Positions 26,082 to 34,717 of a DNA stretch of 35,906 bases are shown here, piece after piece. Numbering within the stretch: position 1 is the first letter of the stretch; every line of letters starts with the position of its first letter. The notes beneath the pieces are model-generated. The model ran no database searches. It was not told the DNA's origin and saw only the letters and a list, made by a program, of their open reading frames with translations. This stretch comes from an uncultured Bacilli bacterium. GTDB taxonomy: Bacteria > Bacillota_I > Bacilli_A > RF39 > UBA660. A program made the position numbers and the translations under genes. The DNA is taken from assembly GCA_910576985.1 (NCBI GenBank), contig CAJTLA010000007.1, positions 1 to 35,906 of the forward strand. The letters run 5' to 3'.

Positions 26082-27295
26082 TGATTTTTCTCCTTTCCTT
26101 CTTTGATAAAGTCATGAAGGGGAATCATTGATGGACAGACAAACGAACAAAGTTTACAATCAATACATTGTTCTAGATGAAAGCGTTTGATTTTTTTTTG
26201 TTTTGAAAGTGCATCCATGATTAGTACAGGATTTAAATGCATTGGACAAGATTCAATACATTTTCCACATCTGGTGCAACTTGTAGGTTTATTTTCTTTT
26301 ATATTTTTCCATGCACTAAATGTTTTGGTATTAACAGAAATAATGGTATGATCTGGGTTTTGTGGTTCTCCTTGTAATAGTCCTCCTTGTAGCAACAATA
26401 TTTCTTTGGTTCTTTTGAATTCTAATTGTTCTAGTATTTCTTTTAAATATGTTCCAATTCTGACTTCTATGTAACTATTTTTTTTCCACATGTCTCCTGT
26501 AAATTGTACTAACATTTTTATTTGTGGTCTGCGATATTTCAGAGCTTGATAAATAGAACATAGTGTACTAACATTTAATATTACTGTTCCTTTTTCTATG
26601 GGATCTTTTTGATAATACATTCCTTTTAATTCTGCAAGTAATTTTCTATTATGTCCTAATGCATAATATTCTTCCATTTCTATTAGTTTTATTTTATGAT
26701 CTTTTTCACATTGTTCCCACTCTTCTAATAGTAGTTTTTGATTGTTTGGAACCACGATATACACTTCCATAAAGTTATAAGTGTCAATAAAGACTTCTAT
26801 AATTTCTAGCAATTGTTTTCGTTCCATTTTCAATTCAAATGATTCTAAGGAAATATATGGTTCTTTTTGCAGGGCATTAATAATTAAAGTTTTATAGATT
26901 TGATGGGGCTTTAACTTTTGATATGGTTCTGTATCTGGGTCTCCAATATTTTGTATTCCTAATTCAAATAAGTGTTTTGATATTTCTTCTTGGCTATATT
27001 CTTTTAAATCATATTCTTTAATTTCCTCAATTCTAACTCTATTTTTAAAGTCATTTTTTATTGTAATTCCTTTTGCGTCTATATTGGTCACAATTCCACT
27101 AATTGTACTAAATAGTGGGAAATGATCTTTTTTTCGGATGGCGATTTTTTCTTCCTGATAGACATAGTCTCCTTTTTTAATAAGTGGTAGATAGTTCGTT
27201 GCTAGAGAAATATATATTTGAGAGGGTCGATCAAATAAAATAAGATTATTTAAGTTTTCTATTTTTTTTGGTTCTTCTATTTTTATTTTTTGCAT
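26078..27295 (-). CDS. rnfC: RnfC-like iron-sulfur protein lacking the NADH-site glycine motif
   Basis: 405 aa, shorter than most RnfC. The C-terminus has two 4Fe-4S motifs, CTRCGKCIESCP (about residues 340-351) and CIDCKLCSFVCP (about 377-388). The middle keeps the RnfC order: LIINALQKEPYISLE (usual LIINGAECEPYLTAD), then FTGDMWKKNSYIEVRIGTYL, then LLQGGLLQG (usual MGGPMMG). The nucleotide and flavin loop that normally reads GxGGAxFPT is replaced by NIGDPDTEPYQ. The protein therefore probably does not oxidise NADH in the usual way. It overlaps the rnfD-like gene. RnfC normally docks on the cytoplasmic face of the Rnf complex. Confidence 0.85.
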   Translation of the reverse strand: MQKIKIEEPKKIENLNNLILFDRPSQIYISLATNYLPLIKKGDYVYQEEKIAIRKKDHFPLFSTISGIVTNIDAKGITIKNDFKNRVRIEEIKEYDLKEYSQEEISKHLFELGIQNIGDPDTEPYQKLKPHQIYKTLIINALQKEPYISLESFELKMERKQLLEIIEVFIDTYNFMEVYIVVPNNQKLLLEEWEQCEKDHKIKLIEMEEYYALGHNRKLLAELKGMYYQKDPIEKGTVILNVSTLCSIYQALKYRRPQIKMLVQFTGDMWKKNSYIEVRIGTYLKEILEQLEFKRTKEILLLQGGLLQGEPQNPDHTIISVNTKTFSAWKNIKENKPTSCTRCGKCIESCPMHLNPVLIMDALSKQKKIKRFHLEQCIDCKLCSFVCPSMIPLHDFIKEGKEKNQ

Positions 27296-27316
27296 AAAAT
27301 TCCCCTTTCTTTTCTA

Positions 27317-27348
27317 AAAAAAGATGCAGTTTTATACTACATCTTTTT
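27317..27348 (-). terminator. Terminator of the glycosyltransferase gene
   Basis: A stem of about 12 bp with one G-T pair (left arm about 27317-27330, right arm 27336-27348), followed leftward by TTTTTTT. It overlaps the stop codon. Confidence 0.8.
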
Positions 27349-28279
27349 CAGTTTCTTTAATAATATATATTGGTCTTCTTTTTGTTTCTAGGTATGTTTT
27401 TGATAAATAGTATCCACTAATTCCGATACAAAATAGTTGAATTCCACTAACTAGAAAAATAATGCAAACCAGGGACGGCCAACCGCTTACTGGGTCTCCC
27501 CAGACAATCGTTTTGAAAATAATAATCACAATCATTATAAACGCAATTAGACAAAATAGAACACCAATGACTGCAGATATTACAAGTGGCATCGTGGAGA
27601 AGGCTGTAATGCCATCAAAAGCATAAGTAAATAATTTCCAAATACTCCATTTGGTAGTTCCTGCTACTCGTTCTTGATTTTCATATTCAATCCATTTGGT
27701 ATCAAATCCAACAAAACTGAATAAGCCTTTTGAGTAGCGATTGTATTCTTTCATTGATAAAACGGCATTTACCATTTGTCTTGTCATCAGTCTAAAATCT
27801 CTAGCGCCTGCTACCATTTCAATTTTGGAAAATTTTCGAATAATGCTGTAATACCATTTTGTACAAAATTTTCTAAAAAGTGAGTAACCATTTCTAGAGG
27901 TACTTTTGGTTGCTACACAATCATATTTTTCTTCTTTGATAAGTCGATACATTTCTTCTAATAATTCTGGCGGATCTTGTAAGTCTACATCCATTGTAGT
28001 TACATAGTCTCCTGTTGCATATTCTAGTCCTGCTAGCATTGCTGCTTCTTTTCCAAAGTTTCTAGAAAAAGAAATATATCTTACTTTTTTATCTGTGCAA
28101 GCTAATTTTTTTATTTTTTCTAATGTTTTGTCTTTTGATCCATCGTTAATAAATATCAATTCAAATATTACTTGTTTTTTCATTTTTTCTATTATTTTTG
28201 TAATTTCTTGATAAAATAATAAAATCGTTTCTTCTTCATTATAACAAGGAACTACAACACTGATTTTTTCCTTTTCCAT
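27332..28279 (-). CDS. DPM1/GtrB-type family 2 glycosyltransferase, membrane-anchored
   Basis: 315 aa. The N-terminal GT-A domain shows ISVVVPCYNEEETI, FINDGSKDKT, FSRNFGKEAAMLAGLEYATG and the metal-binding DVDLQDPPEL. GARDFRLMTRQMV and RVAGTTKW are typical of polyprenyl-phosphate sugar transferases (GtrB, CsbB, YkoT). Two C-terminal membrane helices follow (MPLVISAVIGVLFCLIAFIMIVI and SLVCIIFLVSGIQLFCIGISGYYLS). It probably charges undecaprenyl phosphate with a hexose for decoration of wall polymers or surface proteins; the sugar is unknown. It has its own promoter (28299-28327) and terminator. Lying next to the pilin cluster it could glycosylate surface structures, but that is only a suggestion. 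Confidence 0.93.
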   Translation of the reverse strand: MEKEKISVVVPCYNEEETILLFYQEITKIIEKMKKQVIFELIFINDGSKDKTLEKIKKLACTDKKVRYISFSRNFGKEAAMLAGLEYATGDYVTTMDVDLQDPPELLEEMYRLIKEEKYDCVATKSTSRNGYSLFRKFCTKWYYSIIRKFSKIEMVAGARDFRLMTRQMVNAVLSMKEYNRYSKGLFSFVGFDTKWIEYENQERVAGTTKWSIWKLFTYAFDGITAFSTMPLVISAVIGVLFCLIAFIMIVIIIFKTIVWGDPVSGWPSLVCIIFLVSGIQLFCIGISGYYLSKTYLETKRRPIYIIKETEKDVV

Positions 28280-28298
28280 GTAATCACTCCATGTTCAC

Positions 28299-28327
28299 AT
28301 TATAACAAACTGCATATAAAAAAACAA
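28299..28327 (-). promoter_or_regulatory. Sigma-A promoter of the glycosyltransferase gene
   Basis: On the minus strand: -35 TTGTTT (28322-28327), a 17-nt spacer, consensus -10 TATAAT (28299-28304). Confidence 0.7.
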
Positions 28328-28351
28328 GGTGATTTATTGTCAAGAAATGTC

Positions 28352-28377
28352 AAAAAAAAGAAACAAATTCGTTTCTT
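28352..28377 (-). terminator. Terminator of pilin gene 3
   Basis: A 7-bp stem (28358-28364 aagaaac with 28371-28377 gtttctt), 6-nt loop, then eight T leftward. It overlaps the stop codon. Confidence 0.8.
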
Positions 28378-28810
28378 ATGCAGATGGTTCTTCTGTATCA
28401 GTTCCACCTGTTTCAGTTCTTTTACTACTGCAAGTTACTTTTTGGTTTGAACCAATTGAACAGAAAACACCATTTACTTCAATGTTATCTACTGCTAAAA
28501 AGTGTCCTTCATCACCTAAAGTAATAGTTCCAGCTGGAATTGTTCCACTCACTTTTACATCCTTATCACAACTTGTTTTTGTACAAGTTACTTCCAAAGG
28601 CAATGTTTTTGGTTCTGGATCTAATAAAGATTCAGTATAAGCAAGTTTTATTGCTTCCATTGTTCCATAAACACTATCTGCTGCTGCTGATATTTTTGCT
28701 TTGTTGATAATGTTTAAAATAATTGGCGTTGCTATTAATGCGATAATTGCTAAAATAACAATAACTGCTAGTAACTCAATTAGTGTAAAACCTTTTTGAT
28801 TACTTTTCAT
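28376..28810 (-). CDS. Prepilin-like protein, tandem copy 3
   Basis: 144 aa. The class III signal MKSNQKG|FTLIELLAVIVI cleaves after Gly7, and Glu is at +5. The first 60 residues are nearly identical to the two upstream copies (differences include ILNIINKAKISAAADS). The C-terminal domain diverges, with Cys in TCTKTSCDKD, FCSIG and TCSSK. The gene ends in a Thr/Glu-rich tail (KRTETGGTDTEEPSA) that the other two copies lack. It has AGGAGG before the ATG, its own sigma-A promoter and its own terminator. Probably a secreted pilin or pseudopilin. Confidence 0.9.
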   Translation of the reverse strand: MKSNQKGFTLIELLAVIVILAIIALIATPIILNIINKAKISAAADSVYGTMEAIKLAYTESLLDPEPKTLPLEVTCTKTSCDKDVKVSGTIPAGTITLGDEGHFLAVDNIEVNGVFCSIGSNQKVTCSSKRTETGGTDTEEPSA

Positions 28811-28838
28811 TTTTTCTCCTCCTCTATTCTACATGTTT

Positions 28839-28867
28839 AGTATATCAAAATATTTATTCATAGTCAA
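28839..28867 (-). promoter_or_regulatory. Sigma-A promoter of pilin gene 3
   Basis: On the minus strand: -35 TTGACT (28862-28867), a 17-nt spacer, -10 TATACT (28839-28844). Identical hexamers precede the other two tandem pilins. Confidence 0.82.
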
Positions 28868-28913
28868 TAAAATTCGACAAGTATTGACACTCGTTTGTAG
28901 TAAAATGAAAAAG

Positions 28914-28938
28914 AAAAAGTAGCTTTCTATCTACTTTT
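28914..28938 (-). terminator. Terminator of pilin gene 2
   Basis: An 8-bp perfect stem (aaaagtag 28915-28922 with ctactttt 28931-28938), 8-nt loop, followed leftward by TTTTTCTTTTTC. Confidence 0.8.
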
Positions 28939-28942
28939 CTGA

Positions 28943-29377
28943 TTAACTACAGCTAACTTTTTTGTCTGTACCAATTGTACAAGTAAGAGTATTTACTTTA
29001 AGATCAGTTGCAGTAAACTCACCATCAGCTTTTAAAGTTAAAGATCCTGATGATGGTGCTGTTCCACTTAATTTCAATGTCACATTTTTATCATTTGCAT
29101 CTTTTATTTCTGTTGCTGGGTCTCCTTGTTTCATTGTATTACCATCTTGTGTAAATTCTACTACTAATGGTAATGCATATGAAGTTTCTAACATTGATTC
29201 AGTATAAGCTAATTTCATTGCTTCCATTACTCCATAAACACTATCTGCTGCTGCTGATTTTCTAGCTTTGTTGATAATGTTTAATACAATTGGTGTTGCT
29301 ATTAATGCAATGATTGCTAAAATAACAATAACTGCTAATAATTCAATCAATGTAAAACCTTTTTGATTACTTTTCAT
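28943..29377 (-). CDS. Prepilin-like protein, tandem copy 2
   Basis: 144 aa with the same MKSNQKG|FTLIELLAVIVI leader and a 60-residue N-terminal block that is almost identical, also at DNA level, to copy 1 (29510-29926). The C-terminal domain has LKLSGTAPSSGSLTLKADGE and two Cys (LTCTIGTDKKVSCS), likely a disulfide near the C-terminus. The start ATG has AGGTGAG upstream. It is separated from its neighbours by promoter-terminator pairs, so each copy is its own transcription unit. Likely a surface pilin subunit; the exact role is unknown. Confidence 0.9.
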   Translation of the reverse strand: MKSNQKGFTLIELLAVIVILAIIALIATPIVLNIINKARKSAAADSVYGVMEAMKLAYTESMLETSYALPLVVEFTQDGNTMKQGDPATEIKDANDKNVTLKLSGTAPSSGSLTLKADGEFTATDLKVNTLTCTIGTDKKVSCS

Positions 29378-29406
29378 TTTCTCACCTACCTCTACTTTAT
29401 ATATTT

Positions 29407-29435
29407 AGTATAACAAAGTGTTTTCCATTAGTCAA
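29407..29435 (-). promoter_or_regulatory. Sigma-A promoter of pilin gene 2
   Basis: On the minus strand: -35 TTGACT (29430-29435), a 17-nt spacer, -10 TATACT (29407-29412). Confidence 0.82.
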
Positions 29436-29471
29436 TACATTTTTGTTAGTCTTAACAAGTCTTGACAAAAT

Positions 29472-29497
29472 AAAAAAAGTAGTTTTACTACTTTTTT
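29472..29497 (-). terminator. Terminator of pilin gene 1
   Basis: An 11-bp perfect stem (29473-29483 with 29487-29497) and a 3-nt loop. The leftward strand continues with a T-run. Confidence 0.85.
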
Positions 29498-29509
29498 GCA
29501 CTTTTACGA

Positions 29510-29926
29510 TTACTTACAAGTTGCTTTTCCTGCTGCTACATCACATGTAATAGCACCAATTTTAAGTCCAGTTCCAGAAAAATTACCTTCTTTTTCTAAA
29601 GTAAGAGTTCCTGCTGTTGGTGCTGAACCACTTAGTCTTAATGTTTTACTAGTAGCCGTTTTGTCATCTCCTTGTGTCATTGAATTTCCATCTGTTGTGA
29701 ATGTTACTTCTAATGGTAATTCAAGTGAATTTGGTTCTAGCATTGATTCAGTATAAGCTAATTTCAATGCTTCCATTACTCCATAAACACTATCTGCTGC
29801 TGCTGATTTTCTAGCTTTGTTGATAATGTTTAATACAATTGGTGTTGCTATTAATGCAATGATTGCTAAAATAACAATAACTGCTAGTAACTCAATTAAT
29901 GTAAAACCTTTTTGATTACTTTTCAT
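29510..29926 (-). CDS. Prepilin-like protein, tandem copy 1
   Basis: 138 aa. Leader MKSNQKG|FTLIELLAVIVI, then a shared N-terminal helix region (INKARKSAAADSVYGVMEA). The variable C-terminal domain has LRLSGSAPTAGTLTLEKEG, ending with two Cys (ITCDVAAGKATCK). The ATG follows AGGAGGAG. It lies directly downstream of polC with its own promoter at 29952-29980. Same family and likely role as the next two genes. Confidence 0.9.
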   Translation of the reverse strand: MKSNQKGFTLIELLAVIVILAIIALIATPIVLNIINKARKSAAADSVYGVMEALKLAYTESMLEPNSLELPLEVTFTTDGNSMTQGDDKTATSKTLRLSGSAPTAGTLTLEKEGNFSGTGLKIGAITCDVAAGKATCK

Positions 29927-29951
29927 TTTTTCTCCTCCTTATTATGTCTTC

Positions 29952-29980
29952 AGTATAGCACGTGCAAGATAGATAGTCAA
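29952..29980 (-). promoter_or_regulatory. Sigma-A promoter of pilin gene 1
   Basis: On the minus strand: -35 TTGACT (29975-29980), a 17-nt spacer, -10 TATACT (29952-29957). It lies between the polC stop and the first pilin. Confidence 0.82.
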
Positions 29981-30014
29981 TATTTTTAAAATTAATTTTT
30001 AATATCATGTAAAG

Positions 30015-33000
30015 CTAAAATAAACTTAATTGACTTGATTCATCCATTCCTTCAAAAATCCCCATTGCTCTCATTTTTTCAATTAAGGTCGCTGATACTT
30101 TCCCACGTTTTTGAACATCTTCAATACTGAAAAATGGGCGTTTTTCTCGTTCTGCTACAATTGTTTTTGCAACTGTATCTCCGAGTCCATCAATGGTAGA
30201 AAAAGGAGGAATCATTGTGTTGTCATCTACAACTACAAATGTAGTAGCTTCACTTTTATTTAAGTCTATTGGTGCGAATTTCATTCCTCTTGCTGTTGCT
30301 TCTAGTGCAATTTTTAAAGTTTCTAAAACGGCTGAGTCTTTGTTTGTTGCTTCATACCCCTTATTTCCTATTTCTTGCATTTTTTCTTTGATTGCATTAT
30401 AACCTTCCATCATCACTTCAATATCATAATCTGTAATTCTAGCTGAGAAATATGTTGCATAATAAATGATTGGCATATGTACTTTAAACCAAGCGATTCT
30501 AAAGGCACTAATGACATAAGCTGCTGCATGGGCTTTTGGGAACATATATTTTATTTTTCCACATGAGCCGATAAACCAATCTTCAATTCCTGCATTTTTC
30601 ATTGTTTCTACATGTCCAGCCCAAGTGTCTGGATCTTTACTGGCTTTTCCTTTACGAACAAATTCCATAATTTTGAATGCTTTAATGGGTTCTAATCCGT
30701 TATACATAAGGTACACCATGATATCATCACGACAACCGATTACATTTTTAAAAGGAACTACTTTGTTTCGTATTAATTCTTGAGCATTTCCTAGCCATAC
30801 ATCTGTTCCGTGTGAAAGACCAGAAATTTTTATCAATTCAGAAAATGTCTTTGGCTTGGTATCTACTAACATTCCAATGGTAAATGGGGTCCCAAATTCT
30901 GGAATTCCCAATGTACCTGTTGGGCACATAATTTGGTCTGTACTGACACCTAATGGTTCTGGAGATAAGAAAATTCCCATTGTTTCTTTATCATCTAATG
31001 GTACTTTCGTAATATCCATTCCTGTTAAGTCTTGTATCATACGAAGTTGGGTTGGATCTGAATGCCCTAAAATATCTAGTTTTAAAACGTCTTCGTCAAT
31101 GGCATGATAATCAAAGTGTGTTGTTCTCCATGGTGAAGTTGCATCATCTGCTGGAAATTGAAATGGCGTAAAGTCAAAAACGTCCATATAATCTGGTATA
31201 ACTACAATTCCTCCTGGATGCTGACCTGTTGTTCTTTTGACTCCTGTACAACCCATAGCAATTCTCTCAATTTCTGCACTTCTCATAATTAAATTTTTAT
31301 CTTCTAGATATCCTTTTACAAATCCAAATGCTGTTTTTTCTGCTACAGTTCCAATCGTTCCTGCTCGGTAAACATTATCAATTCCAAATAATACTTTGGT
31401 ATAATCGTGAGCTGATGCTTGGTTTAAATCGGAAAAATTCAAATCGATATCTGGTACTTTATCTGCGTTGAATCCAAGGAAAGTCGCAAACGGCATATCT
31501 TGTCCATCTTTAAACAATGGCTCTCCACATTTTGGACATGTTTTGTCTGGTAAATCAAATCCACTGGAATATGTTGCTCCTAAGGCATTATGATCATCAT
31601 CTTCAAAAATACTATGTTTGCATTTCAAACAACGATAATGAGCTGGTAATGGATTTACTTCCGTAATTCCCATCATTGTAGCTACAAATGACGATCCAAC
31701 GGATCCACGAGATCCTACTAGATATCCATCATCATTGGAATGTTTTACTAATTTTTGAGCAATTAGATAAATCACGTCGAATCCTCCACCAATGATTCCT
31801 CCTAGGTTTTTTTTGACTTTTTTTTCTAATTCTTCTGTTTCTCCTTCACTTTTTAGATGTTCTCTAATTAAATCTTTGATTGGTTCAAATCCTTTTAATA
31901 TGATGTCATGGAGTCGTTTGAAGGCTTCTTTTTTGAATTCTGCTTCATTTAAGTTTCCTTCTTTTTTTAAATTTTCTTTAATGATTTTAAATACTCCATC
32001 TCCATAAAGTTCAGTTGCAATTCTTTCTTCAATGTTTTCTGGTAATACTTCTCCATACCATTCAGAAGCTCTTGTATATACTAATTCGGTTACTGTTTCT
32101 ACTGATTTCTCTATTTTTGGAGAAAATGGAACTCCTCCTGTTTCTATAATGACTTCTATAATTTCACACATATCTGCAATTTTATTTGGATTGTCAATGA
32201 CAATTCGTTTTATTGTTTCATCATCTAAAAAGGAAAAGTCTTCTACCATTTCTCTGGTTGTTCTAAAATGTTGACATGGTATTTCTTTGATATTGTTTCT
32301 AGCTAATGGATGTCTTCCTCCACCTGGTACTTTTTGATTAACTATGATATTTCTATAAATTTTATCTTCTCTATTTAGATGATGTACATCTCCTGTTGCA
32401 ACCGCTAATTTTCCTGCTTCTTCTGTTACACGAATGATTTTTTTTAGATGACTGATTAGCTCTGCTTCACTTCCGAAGTCATTCATTTGAAGTAAGTGAT
32501 CATATACTTCTGGTGGCTGTACTTCCACATAGTCATAAAATTTGATGATATTACTGAGCTCTTCATCACTTTTACTTCTTCCTTCTGTGAATACTTCGCT
32601 TTCATAACAGCCACTGCCTACTAAGATTCCTTCTCGAAGTCTTTCTATTTCACTTCGTAATATTCTTGGTGTTTTATACAAATATTTTGTATTGGCTAAG
32701 CTAATTATTTTAAATAGATTTTTCAAACCTGTTTTATTTTGTGCGATTAAATTCACATGAAATGGTCGACCATATTTATGTATTTCATCTTTCGAAACGA
32801 GTTTGTCTAAATCTGAAATTTTTTCAAAATTCATTCCTTCTAGTTTTCTCATCATTTTGTGGAAAACATAGGCTGTTGCTTCGGCATCATAATCTCCTCT
32901 ATGGTGTGATTCTTCGTCAAACGGAACATCATAACGTTTTACTAAGGCAGATAAGCTATGTCTTGCATAGGAGTTATCCATCGTTCTTGATAGTTCTAGT

Positions 33001-34625
33001 GTATCAATTACTGTGTTGGTAAATTCTCCTAAGTTATATTTTTGATGGGCCATTTCAAGAAATGATACATCAAATTTTGCATTATGTGCTACCATTGGTA
33101 GATCTCCATACCATTCTATAAATCGTTTGATGGCATTTTCTTCGTTGTCTTTGTCTTTTAACATATCATCGGTAATACTTGTCACTTCTGTAATTTTTGC
33201 TGGTAGTGGTCTTCCTGGGTTAATCAATTCATCAAATTTGTCTATGATTTCTCCATTTAATATTTTGACTGCTCCAATTTCAATAATGGTGTCTCCTCCA
33301 CCTGCATTAAATCCAGTTGTTTCAAAGTCAAAAACAACATATGTGTTTTGAAGCATAATACTGTCATTTGGTCTTATTACGATTCGGACTTCATCATTAA
33401 TCATGGTCAATTCTGTTCCATAAAGGGCTTTAAATTTTTCATGTTCTTCTTTCCCTTTGTTGTAATCTCTTACTAAGTGATAAACGTGGGGAAATGCTTG
33501 TACTCCATTATGATCTGTAATGGCAATGGCTTTGTGTCCCCATTCCATTGCTTGTTTTACTAGCTTTGTTTCATCTACGACGCCATCCATTTGACTCATA
33601 AATGTGTGGGCATGAAGTTCTACACGTTTGATTTCTGCGTCATCCATTCGTTTTTCTATTTCTTTTTTTAGTACATTGATATCTCGAATCATAAATGTTT
33701 GTTCTTTGCTATAGTTGTCATCTTTGACTGATCCTTTAAATTTAAACCATTTTCCTGTTTTTAATTGTTTTGAAATTGTTTTGAATTCTTCTTCATCATT
33801 CACAAATATTTTTCCATAAATACTATCTGTATAGTCTGTAATTTTTAATGTTATGATTTTTAGGTCTGTTCTAGTTTCTCTAATTTCTGTTCCAAAGATA
33901 TATCCTTCAATGGTTACATTGGAAACTGGTGTTGCGATTTGTCTTAATTCAGTTGCTATGGTTTCAATCATTGTCCCCATGATGACTTCTGGGTTATCTG
34001 GTTCTTGAATGAGTGGTTTTCGTTTAAAGTCTTTTGGTATAAACTTTTTCTTTGGTTCTTCTACTGGCACTGGTTCTGGTTGATTACATAATTCTTCATT
34101 GATTGCTGCCATTTTACACGCTTCTATTTCTTGTTCTATTTCATTGTTGATTTCTGAATTAACATTAATAATCATAGATATTTGAATTCCTAGTTTAGAA
34201 AAGTTTTCAATAATTTTGGGTTCTAATTCTTCTAATTTCATTTGTTCAATACGATTTCCTACGACAACTGTAAGTATGTTATTTTGATATTCTGCTTGAT
34301 AATCTCTTAGAATTGCTAAGCTTGGTGTTTCTTCTGCGTATTGTTCTAGAAAATAATAATAATATTCAATGATTGTTTCTGTATTTATATTTTTGATATG
34401 AAAAGTTGCTTCTACTTTTTTGATGTTTGGAAATGCTTCTTTTATTTTTGTCAAAAATAGTTGTGCGATGTTTGGAGGAAGTAATTGTTCTAGTGTAATT
34501 TCAAAACAATATTCAATGTTTTTTTGACTACATAAAATTCTTTCTATACTTCCACCTTCAAAGTGTGTTCTTTCTGATTGTGGAAAGTCCATTTGATTTA
34601 ATAAAATTGTTAGTTTATCTTGCAT
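30015..34625 (-). CDS. polC: DNA polymerase III alpha subunit, PolC type
   Basis: 1536 aa; PolC is usually about 1430-1470, so this one is slightly long, mainly in the N-terminal third. It is the leading-strand replicase of low-GC Gram-positives. Domains in order: N-terminal domain; OB fold (IEGYIFGTEIRET, about 235-320); PHP domain (VELHAHTFMSQMDG, about 337); inserted proofreading exonuclease (VVFDFETTGFNAGG, about 432); second PHP half; zinc-binding Cys pairs CLKC (about 1002) and CPKCGEP (about 1035); polymerase core with PDIDLNFSD (about 1060); and the C-terminal fingers (GMKFAPIDL, GLGDTVAKTI). AGGTGGT precedes the ATG. No clear strong terminator was seen after it. It is bracketed by pilin-type genes rather than the proS and rseP neighbours of Bacillus. 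Confidence 0.98.
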   Translation of the reverse strand: MQDKLTILLNQMDFPQSERTHFEGGSIERILCSQKNIEYCFEITLEQLLPPNIAQLFLTKIKEAFPNIKKVEATFHIKNINTETIIEYYYYFLEQYAEETPSLAILRDYQAEYQNNILTVVVGNRIEQMKLEELEPKIIENFSKLGIQISMIINVNSEINNEIEQEIEACKMAAINEELCNQPEPVPVEEPKKKFIPKDFKRKPLIQEPDNPEVIMGTMIETIATELRQIATPVSNVTIEGYIFGTEIRETRTDLKIITLKITDYTDSIYGKIFVNDEEEFKTISKQLKTGKWFKFKGSVKDDNYSKEQTFMIRDINVLKKEIEKRMDDAEIKRVELHAHTFMSQMDGVVDETKLVKQAMEWGHKAIAITDHNGVQAFPHVYHLVRDYNKGKEEHEKFKALYGTELTMINDEVRIVIRPNDSIMLQNTYVVFDFETTGFNAGGGDTIIEIGAVKILNGEIIDKFDELINPGRPLPAKITEVTSITDDMLKDKDNEENAIKRFIEWYGDLPMVAHNAKFDVSFLEMAHQKYNLGEFTNTVIDTLELSRTMDNSYARHSLSALVKRYDVPFDEESHHRGDYDAEATAYVFHKMMRKLEGMNFEKISDLDKLVSKDEIHKYGRPFHVNLIAQNKTGLKNLFKIISLANTKYLYKTPRILRSEIERLREGILVGSGCYESEVFTEGRSKSDEELSNIIKFYDYVEVQPPEVYDHLLQMNDFGSEAELISHLKKIIRVTEEAGKLAVATGDVHHLNREDKIYRNIIVNQKVPGGGRHPLARNNIKEIPCQHFRTTREMVEDFSFLDDETIKRIVIDNPNKIADMCEIIEVIIETGGVPFSPKIEKSVETVTELVYTRASEWYGEVLPENIEERIATELYGDGVFKIIKENLKKEGNLNEAEFKKEAFKRLHDIILKGFEPIKDLIREHLKSEGETEELEKKVKKNLGGIIGGGFDVIYLIAQKLVKHSNDDGYLVGSRGSVGSSFVATMMGITEVNPLPAHYRCLKCKHSIFEDDDHNALGATYSSGFDLPDKTCPKCGEPLFKDGQDMPFATFLGFNADKVPDIDLNFSDLNQASAHDYTKVLFGIDNVYRAGTIGTVAEKTAFGFVKGYLEDKNLIMRSAEIERIAMGCTGVKRTTGQHPGGIVVIPDYMDVFDFTPFQFPADDATSPWRTTHFDYHAIDEDVLKLDILGHSDPTQLRMIQDLTGMDITKVPLDDKETMGIFLSPEPLGVSTDQIMCPTGTLGIPEFGTPFTIGMLVDTKPKTFSELIKISGLSHGTDVWLGNAQELIRNKVVPFKNVIGCRDDIMVYLMYNGLEPIKAFKIMEFVRKGKASKDPDTWAGHVETMKNAGIEDWFIGSCGKIKYMFPKAHAAAYVISAFRIAWFKVHMPIIYYATYFSARITDYDIEVMMEGYNAIKEKMQEIGNKGYEATNKDSAVLETLKIALEATARGMKFAPIDLNKSEATTFVVVDDNTMIPPFSTIDGLGDTVAKTIVAEREKRPFFSIEDVQKRGKVSATLIEKMRAMGIFEGMDESSQLSLF

Positions 34626-34692
34626 ATTACCACCTGTTTATTAGTATAACAAATATTGATTTAAATAGAAAGAAAAGTAGTATCAATTTTAG

Positions 34693-34717
34693 AAAAAAGA
34701 GTATTTTATTACTCTTA
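34693..34717 (-). terminator. Terminator of the second pilin-adhesin gene
   Basis: A 7-bp stem (aagagta 34697-34703 with tactctt 34710-34716), 6-nt loop, followed leftward by six T. It overlaps the stop codon. Confidence 0.75.

Noticed and set aside
28322..28336. A shared ~10-nt string (acaaggtgat) with the rhs leader hairpin, suggesting a common regulator site.
   Set aside because: Here it is a single half without an inverted partner and overlaps the glycosyltransferase promoter; coincidence is likely at this length.
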